A DNA stretch of 64,000 nucleotides from G016234445 sp964438865 (lineage in GTDB: Bacteria; Chloroflexota; Dehalococcoidia; Tepidiformales; Tepidiformaceae): assembly GCA_964438865.1 (NCBI GenBank), contig CAYTMI010000002.1:124001-188000 (forward strand), written 5' to 3'. Shown piece after piece: positions 42,794-50,633 of this stretch. A program made the translations under genes and the position numbers. Under the pieces are notes generated by a model. That model was not told the origin of the DNA and ran no database searches. It saw only the letters and a list, made by a program, of their open reading frames with translations. Each line of letters starts with the position of its first letter. Position 1 is the first letter of the stretch.

Positions 42794-43491
42794 GTGCGTG
42801 TTTCCAGCATCGCGCGGACTTCGCGAACACGGTGGGTGGTGATGCCGTCGACGCCCCAGGCGATGAGTTCGCGGGCGCGGTCCATGTCATCGACCGTCCA
42901 GCCGACGACCTGAAGCCCGGCTTCGTGAAGGCGCGAAATGCGCGCGGGCGTGAGCAGGTGGTGGTTGCAGGAGACCCCCCGGGGCCGCAGGTCGCGCCCG
43001 GCGACGGAGAGCATCAGGTCGAGCTTCGCCTGGACGTCGATCGAATAGAACAGGTCGATCCCGGGGCAGGCGCGTTCGACAGCCCGGAGGATGGCCCAGT
43101 GCTGCGACGAGGCGACGAAGGCGGCCCCGGGGACAGCGTCGAGCGCCTCCCTCACCAGTTCTGCCGCGGTCGAACCGCCGTTCTTGAGGTCGAGGAAGAT
43201 GCGCACCTCCCCGGCAGACTCTCGGAGGAGGTCGGCCAGGCTGAAGGGGCTCCGCGGCGCCCACCTGAGGTACCACTTTTCAACGAGCACCGGAAAGGGG
43301 TACATGCGGCGCTCGTGCCGGGCCTCGAACCGGCCGCGGTGGACGAAGAGGTCGACTTCGAGGAAGTCAGCGACATCCGCGATCGCGTCGCGCGTGCTGT
43401 GGACGGTGTTGCCCGCGGCATGGGCGATGATCGCGGGGCCGGGGCGGCCAGGGATAAGGCCATCGCCGGTGCTTGTGGCCCGGCCGGTCAT
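42790..43491 (-). CDS. Glycerophosphodiester phosphodiesterase-like protein, degenerate active site
   Basis: This 233-residue TIM-barrel protein matches GDPD-type enzymes: FLEVDLFVHRGR (Glu45, Asp47), FLDLKNGGS for EXK-like, and the tail VVGWTVDDMDRARELIAWGVDGITTHR. The first catalytic pair, normally His-Arg, is His24-Ala25, and the second His is followed by Glu (RHE). Catalysis may therefore be weak or changed. Its start overlaps the stop of the Crp gene by one base, so it is co-expressed with it. Confidence 0.8.
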   Translation of the reverse strand: MTGRATSTGDGLIPGRPGPAIIAHAAGNTVHSTRDAIADVADFLEVDLFVHRGRFEARHERRMYPFPVLVEKWYLRWAPRSPFSLADLLRESAGEVRIFLDLKNGGSTAAELVREALDAVPGAAFVASSQHWAILRAVERACPGIDLFYSIDVQAKLDLMLSVAGRDLRPRGVSCNHHLLTPARISRLHEAGLQVVGWTVDDMDRARELIAWGVDGITTHRVREVRAMLETRT

Positions 43492-44291
43492 CAGGGAACC
43501 GCGCTGCTCGGGCGGGGGACGGCAGGCGGATGGCGGGGGGAAACCTGGACGTCGCCGTTGGCGATGTCATCCAGGAGGTCTTCGTCGACGATGGCGTAGC
43601 CGTCCCCGGAGGGCCCGATGGCGCCGAGGACGACGAAGCGGCTAAGCAGGGCGGTCACCGTCTCGCGGCTGGTGCCGATGGTCTGGGCAAGCTCCTGGTG
43701 GGTAAGGCCAAGGCGGACGATGCCATCTTCGGACCTGCTCAGAAGGGTGTCGGCGAGGCGGGCGGAGACCGGCTTCGAGACGAGGTTCATGAAGTTCCGC
43801 TGCATGCCCGAAAGCCGCCGGGCCATGAGCTCAACCATCGCAAAACCGAGGCGGGGAGACTGCTGGAGGAGGTGGGAGAAATCCTCCCAACTGATGCTCA
43901 CCGCGACTGTTTCGTCAATCGCCTGGGCGCAGGCGGTGCGCTCGCCTTCCTCGACGATCGCCATGTCGCCGACGACGCCGCCCTTGCCGACGACGTCGAG
44001 GATGATCTCCTTGCCGTTTTCGGCGACCTGGTAGATCTTGACGCGGCCTTTGAGGAGCAAGTAGACGCGCTCGGCGGGGTCACCGGTGGAGAAGAGCACC
44101 TGTCGGGGCTTGAACCGCCGTTCGGTGAGCAGGGGGATGAGCCGGTCAAGTTCCTCGTCGCTAAGGACGTTCATCAAGCGGCTGAGTTGCCGCAGGTACC
44201 AGGCGATGGAACGCTGGAACGCCTGCCTGCCGCGGGCACCGTGGCGGGGCAGCGTCTCGGGGACATTCGCGGTGGTCGAAGCCTGGGTCAT
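43491..44291 (-). CDS. Crp/Fnr-family transcriptional regulator
   Basis: This 266-residue regulator has a cyclic-nucleotide-type beta-barrel (YLLLKGRVKIYQ, GKGGVVGDMAIVEEGERTA) at about residues 60-150, a long dimer helix (MAMELMARRL-type: AMVELMARRLSGMQRNF) and a C-terminal winged helix with LTHQELAQTIGTSRETVTALLSRF. It lacks the four Cys of an Fnr oxygen sensor. A Pro/Ser tail of about 20 residues follows. It overlaps sirB1 by 4 bp. Its ligand and targets are unknown. Confidence 0.92.
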   Translation of the reverse strand: MTQASTTANVPETLPRHGARGRQAFQRSIAWYLRQLSRLMNVLSDEELDRLIPLLTERRFKPRQVLFSTGDPAERVYLLLKGRVKIYQVAENGKEIILDVVGKGGVVGDMAIVEEGERTACAQAIDETVAVSISWEDFSHLLQQSPRLGFAMVELMARRLSGMQRNFMNLVSKPVSARLADTLLSRSEDGIVRLGLTHQELAQTIGTSRETVTALLSRFVVLGAIGPSGDGYAIVDEDLLDDIANGDVQVSPRHPPAVPRPSSAVP

Positions 44292-45127
44292 CGTTCTCCC
44301 TCGCGTTCCGGGTAGCGGAGTCGAAGCTCATCCAGCAGCCGTACAGCGGCGCCCGGCACGGTTTCGCGGGCGCCGGCGTCAACGTAGCGTGACAGGTCTT
44401 CCAGCGCCAGCCTGTGGTCACCCATGCGGTAGTGAAGCATCCCGCGTTCGCCGACGAGGGCCGGATTCCATGGTTCGATACAGAGCTGGAGGTCGACCAC
44501 CGTGCGCCAGCGTTCCACGTCGCGGCGGGCGCGGAACGCGCGGTGGAGGTTGTTCAGCATCCGCTGGAGAACCTGGCGCGGGGTCACGGCCGCAAGGAAC
44601 GACTCCGGGTTCGCGCGGCCGAGGTCATGGGTGCGGAGGCCCGCCAGCAGTTCGGCCGGGTCGAGCCGGGCGCCCTGGTGGAAGGGGTCCACGAAGATCG
44701 GCTCTTCCGGGTCGCCGACGCGGACGATGAAGTGGCCCGGGTAGCCAATGCCGTCGCAGTGGAGGCCAACGCGCTGGGCGATTTCCATGTAGACGAGGGA
44801 GAGGGTGATCGGGATCCCTGTGCGCCGATCGATCACCTGGTCGAGGTAGCTGTTCTCCGGTTCGTCATACTCGGACACGTTGCCATGGAATCCGAGGATC
44901 GAGAACAGTTGGTAGTCGATCGCGCTGGCGAGACGGTGGGGGTCGGTGGCGCCGGCGGCGTAGTCGAGCGCGGCTTCGGCGACGAGGTCCAGCCGCCGGG
45001 CGTAGTCGTGGAGATCGATGTGGTCGCGCCCAAGGCGGGCGATCGCCATCGCCGCGCCGAAGAGGTCGACCCCCTGGGCTGGGCCTTCAATGGCCGCGGC
45101 GAAATCGTCCCGGATCGACCGTTCCAT
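44288..45127 (-). CDS. SirB1-type transglutaminase-like protein with TPR tail
   Basis: This 279-residue protein matches the SirB1 family: ASAIDYQLFSILGFHGNVSEY, SYLDQVIDRRTGIPITLSLVY, GYPGHFIVRVGD and FVDPFHQGARL. The usual transglutaminase Cys is not seen, as is common in SirB1 members. Residues ~185-275 form TPR-like helices (PALVGERGMLHYRMGDHRLALEDL). Function is unknown in general. It begins the minus-strand unit and has both GGAG and a TATACT box close to its ATG. Confidence 0.85.
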   Translation of the reverse strand: MERSIRDDFAAAIEGPAQGVDLFGAAMAIARLGRDHIDLHDYARRLDLVAEAALDYAAGATDPHRLASAIDYQLFSILGFHGNVSEYDEPENSYLDQVIDRRTGIPITLSLVYMEIAQRVGLHCDGIGYPGHFIVRVGDPEEPIFVDPFHQGARLDPAELLAGLRTHDLGRANPESFLAAVTPRQVLQRMLNNLHRAFRARRDVERWRTVVDLQLCIEPWNPALVGERGMLHYRMGDHRLALEDLSRYVDAGARETVPGAAVRLLDELRLRYPEREGER

Positions 45128-45134
45128 GCACTCC

Positions 45135-45140
45135 AGTATA
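45135..45140 (-). promoter_or_regulatory. Leaderless-type -10 box of the SirB1-like operon
   Basis: TATACT reads on the minus strand and ends 7 nt before ATG 45127. The spacer GGAGTGC also contains GGAG, so both initiation modes are possible. Confidence 0.5.
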
Positions 45141-45172
45141 CGGCCCGGCTGGTGGATGGAGTTAGGCAGGGC

Positions 45173-46066
45173 TTAGTCGAAGACGGCCCTGGCCTCGGCG
45201 GAAGGGAGGTCCTTCGTGGCCAGTCGCGGGCGGCCGGTCTGGATCCAGTCCTTCACGCTCACGACCGCGATGGTGATGGCGAAGAGGCCCGCGGAGAAGA
45301 GCACGATGCTCGCGCCGGAAGCGATGTCGAGGTAGTAGCTGATGAACAACCCGGCGAACCCGGCAGCGGCGCCGATGGCGGTCGACAGCACGAGCATCAC
45401 GGCGAAACGGTCGGTGAGCAGCCGCGCGATCACGGGCGGGATCACCAGCGACGCCGCAATCAGGGTCACGCCCATGATCCGGATGCTGGCGATGATCGTG
45501 GCCGCCAGCACCAGCGCGAAGAGCGAGTCGACCAACCCGGCGCGGACCCCGTAAATGGGCGCGACGTCGACATCGAAGGTCAGAAAGAGGAGCTGTTTGT
45601 AGAGGAAGAAGACGAGGAGGACAGTCACGACCAGGACCCCGGCGATCACCCAGAGGTCGCTGCTGGTGACGCCGAGGATGTTCCCGAAGAGGGCGGCATC
45701 GAAGTTTCGTGTGATCGAGCGGGCACGGCTGATGAGCGCGACCCCGAAGGCGAAGCTCGCGGTGGTGATGATGCCGATGGCCGCATCGGCACCGATCTGG
45801 CGGCGGCGCGTGGTCTGGTTGATGAGCAGGGCGGAGAGGAACCCCCAAATCCCGGCGGCGAGATAGAAGTTGAACCCGGCGACGTAACCGACGACGGCGC
45901 CACCAAAGACCGAGTGCGACATCCCGTGACCGATGTAACTCATCCGGCGGAGGACAACGAAGACGCCGATGAGGCCGGTGAGCGACCCGACCAGGGTCGC
46001 CGCTATCAGCGCCTTGACGAAGAAGTCGAACTGGAACGGTTCAGCGAGGTCGATGAAGAGCGTCAT
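45173..46066 (-). CDS. Zinc/manganese ABC transporter permease
   Basis: This 297-residue membrane protein is an ABC-3-type (ZnuB/MntB) permease with about eight to nine helices. It begins MTLFIDLAEPFQFDFFVKAL and has the family stretch RRMSYIGHGMSHSVFGGAVVGY and IRIMGVTLIAASLVIPPVIA. The ATG overlaps the ATPase stop (ATGA), so the longer upstream ORF in this frame is not real. It forms a three-gene importer with the ATPase and binding protein. Confidence 0.93.
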   Translation of the reverse strand: MTLFIDLAEPFQFDFFVKALIAATLVGSLTGLIGVFVVLRRMSYIGHGMSHSVFGGAVVGYVAGFNFYLAAGIWGFLSALLINQTTRRRQIGADAAIGIITTASFAFGVALISRARSITRNFDAALFGNILGVTSSDLWVIAGVLVVTVLLVFFLYKQLLFLTFDVDVAPIYGVRAGLVDSLFALVLAATIIASIRIMGVTLIAASLVIPPVIARLLTDRFAVMLVLSTAIGAAAGFAGLFISYYLDIASGASIVLFSAGLFAITIAVVSVKDWIQTGRPRLATKDLPSAEARAVFD

Positions 46067-46881
46067 ACGGCCACCCCCTGTTCTTCGCCGGCGGGGGCGT
46101 CCTTGAACAGGTCGAAGACGTGGGGGCTGTCGGCCACGAGGGTCATCCCATCCTGCTTCACGACCACCATCTCGCCGCCGTAGGTGCGGCGCAGCACCTC
46201 GGTCGTGAACACGTCCGAAGGGCGTCCGTCGGCCACTATCCCCCGGTTGATGCAGACCACGCGGGGAAGGTGGGCGGCGACCGCGTTGAGTTCGTGGGTG
46301 CTGATGACGACGGTGACGCCCTCGCGGTTCAAGTCCACGAGGAGGTGGAGAATGTCGTCGCGCGTCTTGATGTCGACGCCGCTGGTCGGTTCGTCGAGCA
46401 GGAGGAGGCGGGGGTTGCGGATGAGGGCACGGGCGAGGAAGACTCGCTGCTGCTGTCCGCCGGAGAGGTTCCGGATGTGCTGCCGCCGGAACTGGGCGAT
46501 CCCCAGCCTTTCGAGAAGCGCCATCATCTCCGCACGGTCCTGGCGACGCGGCCATGGCCAGGGGCCAGACTGCATCGACCGCCCCATGAGCACGACTTCC
46601 TCCACCGTCACCGGGAAGTTCCAGTCGATGGTTTCGAGCTGGGGGACGTAGCCGACGGAGGGGCGGCGATTCGGACCTACCGGCTGGCCGTCGACCTCGG
46701 CGCTGCCGCCGTAGATGGAGACGGCGCCAAGCAGCACCTTCATCAGGGTGGTCTTGCCCGACCCGCTGGGCCCGACAATGCCGACGAACTCGCCTTCGCG
46801 CACCCGCAAGTCGACGTGCGTGAGTACCGGCCGGCCTTCGTAGCCAGCGCTCATGCCCTGGATGCTGATGATGTCGCTCAT
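46063..46881 (-). CDS. Zinc/manganese ABC transporter ATP-binding protein
   Basis: This 272-residue ATPase powers the importer. ATG 46881 is chosen, with GGGAGGAG upstream. Walker A is GPSGSGKTT, the signature is NLSGGQQQRVFLARAL, Walker B is LLLLDEPTSGVD and the switch His is in ISTHEL. It overlaps the permease by 4 bp and lies 39 bp after the binding-protein gene. Confidence 0.95.
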   Translation of the reverse strand: MSDIISIQGMSAGYEGRPVLTHVDLRVREGEFVGIVGPSGSGKTTLMKVLLGAVSIYGGSAEVDGQPVGPNRRPSVGYVPQLETIDWNFPVTVEEVVLMGRSMQSGPWPWPRRQDRAEMMALLERLGIAQFRRQHIRNLSGGQQQRVFLARALIRNPRLLLLDEPTSGVDIKTRDDILHLLVDLNREGVTVVISTHELNAVAAHLPRVVCINRGIVADGRPSDVFTTEVLRRTYGGEMVVVKQDGMTLVADSPHVFDLFKDAPAGEEQGVAV

Positions 46882-46920
46882 GCCGTGCTCCTCCCGGGGG
46901 CGCAATGGCAGCCGCCCAGT

Positions 46921-47964
46921 CTACCTGGTGCGGTCAAAGGTGTTCGCAATCGGGATCTTCGCGGTCTCATCGGCATTGCCTCCGAGCCGGGAGAAGAGGA
47001 TGCGCATGTCCTCGACAAGCATCCCGACGTAGGTGTGGCCGACCGCGTCCTCTTCGCCGGGCGGGGCGTCGTCACTCAGCCGGTCTTCGAACACGGCACC
47101 GGACTCCCGGGCGATGGTCTCCATCGTCTTGCTGGGGAAGACCTCGCTGCCGAAGACGGCAAGCACCTTTTCGCGCTTGATCTGGCCGATCAGGTCGGCG
47201 AGTTCCTTCGCGCTCGGTTCTTTGAAGTCCGAGGGCTGGATGGCGCCGATGACGGTCCAGCCGTACTCGCGTGCCCAGTAGGCCCAGCTGTCGTGGTAGG
47301 TCAGCAGCTTGCGGTTCTCCGGGGGGACGGTCTGGCTGTCCGTGCGAATCGCGGCGTCGAGTTGGGTGAGGACCGCGGCGAGGCGGTCGTAGTTGCCCTG
47401 GTAGTAGGTGGCGTTCGCGGGGTCGTTTTCGCTGAGCCACGTTCGCACCAGGTCCGCGTACTTGAGGGCGTACTTCGGATTCATCCAGAGGTGGGGGTTT
47501 GGGTTGCCATCGGCCCTGGGGAAGCTGAAGTCGTAGAGGAAGCCGGTCTTCTCGTCGTCTCCCGAGAGGGTGTTATCGGCAAGCTTGTAGATCTTCCCGG
47601 GGTCGCGGAGGTTCGCCTTCGCGATCTCCTCGGTCGTGCCTTCGAGGTGGGCGCCGTTCATGATCAGGAGGTCGGCCCGGGCCAGCACCTGGGCGTCGCT
47701 GGGGCGCGGTTCGAAGGTGTGGGAATCGACGCCATCGGGGATGAGGCCGTGGATGCGGACCCGGTCGCCGCCGATGTTGAGGACGATGCTGGTCAACGGC
47801 GCGACCGTCGTCGCCACCCGGAGCTTGCCGTCGTCTGCCTTGAAGTCGTCGTGGGTCCCGGCGGCGCCATCACCGACAGTTTGCGTCGCACCAGAGCCGC
47901 AGGCGGCAAAGCCAGCCGCAAGCACGGTTGCGAGGGCGACAACAAAGAACCCTGAGAAGCGCAC
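46921..47964 (-). CDS. Zinc/manganese ABC transporter substrate-binding lipoprotein (ZnuA/MntC type)
   Basis: This 347-residue cluster A-I binding protein has a lipoprotein signal peptide (Cys near residue 22 in AAGFAACGSG). Likely metal ligands are the His of GVDSHTFEP, NPHLWMNP, the His of LLTYHDSWAYW and the acidic FGSEVFPSKT region. The His-rich loop typical of many ZnuA proteins is absent, so manganese is as likely as zinc. GTG 47964 has AAGGA upstream. A metal-type operator precedes it. Confidence 0.92.
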   Translation of the reverse strand: MRFSGFFVVALATVLAAGFAACGSGATQTVGDGAAGTHDDFKADDGKLRVATTVAPLTSIVLNIGGDRVRIHGLIPDGVDSHTFEPRPSDAQVLARADLLIMNGAHLEGTTEEIAKANLRDPGKIYKLADNTLSGDDEKTGFLYDFSFPRADGNPNPHLWMNPKYALKYADLVRTWLSENDPANATYYQGNYDRLAAVLTQLDAAIRTDSQTVPPENRKLLTYHDSWAYWAREYGWTVIGAIQPSDFKEPSAKELADLIGQIKREKVLAVFGSEVFPSKTMETIARESGAVFEDRLSDDAPPGEEDAVGHTYVGMLVEDMRILFSRLGGNADETAKIPIANTFDRTR

Positions 47965-48007
47965 GATATTCCTTCCGGCGGCGGCTGGGCGCTCGCCTCT
48001 GACGATC

Positions 48008-48034
48008 TTGCAATCAGTTGCAATTGCAAGTCAA
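48008..48034 (-). promoter_or_regulatory. Metal-type operator and promoter of the Zn/Mn importer
   Basis: Three copies of the palindrome TTGCAA lie at 48008-48013, 48018-48023 and 48024-48029. On the minus strand a -35-like TTGACT (48034-48029) is followed after 18 bp by a weak CAAGAT. The repeats fill the spacer, where a repressor would block polymerase. TGCAA/TTGCA boxes bind Fur-family metal regulators (Mur/Irr) in alphaproteobacteria; a Zur- or Mur-like repressor is inferred here. Confidence 0.6.
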
Positions 48035-48128
48035 CGACTACTGGCCACGGTCAGTGTAGCGAGGATCACATTCCCGGCGGCCGCTCCGCCCGTCCTGGCT
48101 GGCGTTTGCGGGCCCCGGCACGCCTCCG

Positions 48129-48134
48129 TATCGT
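48129..48134 (+). promoter_or_regulatory. Leaderless-type -10 box of the metallo-hydrolase gene
   Basis: TATCGT ends 7 nt before ATG 48142. The only purine-rich stretch between them (CCCGGG) is too close to the start to be a ribosome site. Confidence 0.45.
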
Positions 48135-48141
48135 TCCCGGG

Positions 48142-49005
48142 ATGGAGCCTCCTGCTCGCTACCGTGTCGGCGAATTCGACATCGCCGTGGTCTCCGATGG
48201 CTACATCCGGCTGGACGGCGGCGCCGTCATGGGGCTCACCCCGCGGGTGCTCTGGGAGCCGATCATCGGCCGGGACAAGATCGACGAGAGCTACCGCATC
48301 CCCCTCGGGCTGAACTGCATGGTCATCCGCCGCGGCGCCGACGTCGTCCTTGTCGACACAGGCATGGGGAACAAGGTGCCGGCGGCGATCCGCGAGCGCG
48401 GCTACCCCGGCGACTACGGCTACCTGCTCGATGGCCTCGCGGCGCTGGGGATTCGGCCGGCAGACGTGACGGCGGTCGCCAACACCCACCTCCACGCCGA
48501 CCACTGTGGCTGGAACACCGTCCGCAGGGACGACGGCGCGATCGTGCCGACGTTTCCCAACGCCCGCTACTACATCCAGGCCGGGGAATTCGAGGCAGCC
48601 ACCCACCCGAACGACCGGACCAAGGGGGCCTACTTCCCGGAGAACTTCGAGCCCCTCACGAGTTCGGGGCAGTTGACGCTGGTGGACGACGAGTTCCAGG
48701 TGGCGCCCGGGATCCACTTCCTGCCGACGCCCGGGCACACCACCGACCACGCGTCCATCGTCGTGGCCTCGGGGGGCGAAACCGCCATCTACACGGGCGA
48801 CCTGGTCCACCACGCCGTCCAGTTCGAACGGCCGGTGTGGACCGCCGCGTTCGACATCCTCCCGCTCGTCAACATCGAGACGAAGAAGCGGCTGATCGAA
48901 CGCGCCGTGCGCGAGCGGGCGCTCCTCGTCTGCGTGCACAACGCCTTCCCCGGGGTGGGGAGGTTGACCCAGCAGGACGGCCGCCGCACCTTCGTTTCTG
49001 AATGA
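48142..49005 (+). CDS. Metallo-beta-lactamase-fold hydrolase
   Basis: This 287-residue enzyme starts at ATG 48142 (MEPPARYRVGEFDIAVVSDG). The metal motif is NTHLHADHCGW (HXHXDH), with later His in LPTPGHTTDH and the Asp in YTGDLVHH. The N-terminal part resembles the lactonase-like (AiiA/AttM) subgroup, but quorum signals cannot be claimed as substrate. It overlaps the next gene by 4 bp and lies divergent from the metal importer. Confidence 0.87.
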   Translation: MEPPARYRVGEFDIAVVSDGYIRLDGGAVMGLTPRVLWEPIIGRDKIDESYRIPLGLNCMVIRRGADVVLVDTGMGNKVPAAIRERGYPGDYGYLLDGLAALGIRPADVTAVANTHLHADHCGWNTVRRDDGAIVPTFPNARYYIQAGEFEAATHPNDRTKGAYFPENFEPLTSSGQLTLVDDEFQVAPGIHFLPTPGHTTDHASIVVASGGETAIYTGDLVHHAVQFERPVWTAAFDILPLVNIETKKRLIERAVRERALLVCVHNAFPGVGRLTQQDGRRTFVSE

Positions 49006-50054
49006 CCACACCGGCGCGGCTTTACCACCTTGCCCTCCGTGACCTCCATGCCGGCGCAGGCGCACGGTTCCACCAGCGGCTGGGATGGTCGTTGCCCGCC
49101 GGCTACGGCGACACGGCGGCGGAGCAGGCGGCCATTCGCAACGGCGCCGCGGTCCTCGACCGGTCGCACCGCAGCCGCTTCATCGTCAGCGGGACGGACG
49201 CGGGCGAGGCCCTGGCAGCGGCTTTCGCGGGGCGAGTCGAGGAACTGGAAGAGGGCCGGGCCATGCGCACTGTCGCGCTCGACGCGAGCGGGCACATCCG
49301 CGACCTGGTCCTGGTCGCCCGCACCGGCGGTATCGCCTACCTCGTGGTGGGGGAACCCGGGCAGCGCTTCGAAACCTTCGAACGCCTGCGGTCAGCCATC
49401 CAGCCAGCCTGGGATGCGCGGATCGACGACCGCACAGAGACAACCTGCCTCATCGGGGTGGCCGGCCCGGGCGCGTCGAAGGCGGTGGAAGCCCACCTCG
49501 CCGACGCACTCCCGGCGCGTCTGCAGCCGCTCCGCATCGTCACCTTCGAATTCCACGGCTTCCGCTCGCTGGCGATCCGGACCAGCGACACGGGCGAGGA
49601 CGGGTTTGAGTTCATGTTCGCACCGGCCGTCGCCCAGCACGCCATCGAAACGCTCCAGGCCGGCGGAGTGCCGCTGGCGGGTGACCTCGCCCAGGAAGCC
49701 GCCCGGGTGGAAGCCTGCATCCCCGCCTTCGCGCCCGACCTCGAAACGGGCCTGACGCCGGTCCAGGCGGACCTCGACGCGCTCCTGGACATCCCCGGTG
49801 GCGCCGGAGGGCGTATGCTGAGCGCCATCCTCATCGAATCAGACGAAGCGGTGGCGGCGGGGACCCCGGTCCGGGCCACCGGCGAAGCAGCCGGCGAGGT
49901 GCGCTCGTGCGTGCGTTCGGCGGGGTTGAACGCGACCATCGGGCTTGCGATCATCGATGACCGCTATGCTGTACCGGGCACGGCGCTTGACGTTGCCCAG
50001 CATCTCGCCACGATTGTGGCAAAGCCATTCCTTCGACGGAGCACGAACGCATGA
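49002..50054 (+). CDS. GcvT/YgfZ-like folate-binding protein
   Basis: This 350-residue protein resembles the aminomethyltransferase/YgfZ fold: AIRNGAAVLDRSHRSRFIVSG near residues 40-60, MRTVALDASGHIRDLVLVAR, then TGEDGFEFMF and a C-terminal beta domain (GTPVRATGEAAGEVRSCVRS). It lacks a clear KGCYxGQE motif, the YgfZ hallmark. It may use folate in demethylation or in Fe-S maintenance. It overlaps the genes on both sides by 4 bp. Confidence 0.72.
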   Translation: MTTPARLYHLALRDLHAGAGARFHQRLGWSLPAGYGDTAAEQAAIRNGAAVLDRSHRSRFIVSGTDAGEALAAAFAGRVEELEEGRAMRTVALDASGHIRDLVLVARTGGIAYLVVGEPGQRFETFERLRSAIQPAWDARIDDRTETTCLIGVAGPGASKAVEAHLADALPARLQPLRIVTFEFHGFRSLAIRTSDTGEDGFEFMFAPAVAQHAIETLQAGGVPLAGDLAQEAARVEACIPAFAPDLETGLTPVQADLDALLDIPGGAGGRMLSAILIESDEAVAAGTPVRATGEAAGEVRSCVRSAGLNATIGLAIIDDRYAVPGTALDVAQHLATIVAKPFLRRSTNA

Positions 50055-50626
50055 TCAGCAACCCCAATGGACCGCCAAACATGGCCGAGATCGGCGCCGT
50101 CCTCGCCCGGATGCGCTACCGCGGCGTTACGGAACTGCGGATCGGCAACGACTGGCTTGCCCGCTGGGAAAACGCGGCCGAACTCCCGCCCGGGGCGCCG
50201 GTCATCGGCGTCTATGTCGCCGTCTACCTGGGCGACAAGGGTTATGTCTTTCGCCCGCGCGGCGAAGAGGTGTGGGGCACGCTGAACGGCTGCCCCGAAG
50301 GGGACGCGAAGCCCCTGCCGTACGTGAAGTCGCTCGCAAAGGCCGGGGGCATCACCCCGGGCAAGGTGGTGCTCGTCGGCTACTTCGACTGCAAGGCGAC
50401 AAGCCACAACAAGGAGTACCCGGCGGAAGCCCGCGCGATCCTGCCGTTCTATGCAATCGCCGCGAAGGCCGCGAAGGACGTGCCCGCGGATTCGCCCTAC
50501 GAACGCCGGCGGCTGCCGATCAACGAACACATGGCCGCGCTGCGGCAGCGGTATTCGGAGTTCGAGATCCAGTTTAGCGAGGCCGCGGACCGCTACCTCA
50601 TCCTGAGGGCGCGGGGAGAGGTCTGA
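50051..50626 (+). CDS. Hypothetical protein after the GcvT-like gene
   Basis: This 191-residue soluble protein is not one I recognise. The middle has beta-rich segments (VIGVYVAVYLGDKGYVFRP, GKVVLVGYFDCKA) and the C-terminus is helical (EHMAALRQRYSEFEIQF). The ATG overlaps the GcvT-like stop (ATGA), so the two are coupled. Its end is convergent with the metallopeptidase gene 8 bp away. Confidence 0.6.
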   Translation: MISNPNGPPNMAEIGAVLARMRYRGVTELRIGNDWLARWENAAELPPGAPVIGVYVAVYLGDKGYVFRPRGEEVWGTLNGCPEGDAKPLPYVKSLAKAGGITPGKVVLVGYFDCKATSHNKEYPAEARAILPFYAIAAKAAKDVPADSPYERRRLPINEHMAALRQRYSEFEIQFSEAADRYLILRARGEV

Positions 50627-50633
50627 CTACCGC

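Noticed and set aside
44414..46183. A 589-codon plus-strand ORF over SirB1 and the ABC permease
   Set aside because: It is a low-complexity antisense shadow (Asp/Glu/Gly/Arg-rich) of genuine minus-strand genes.
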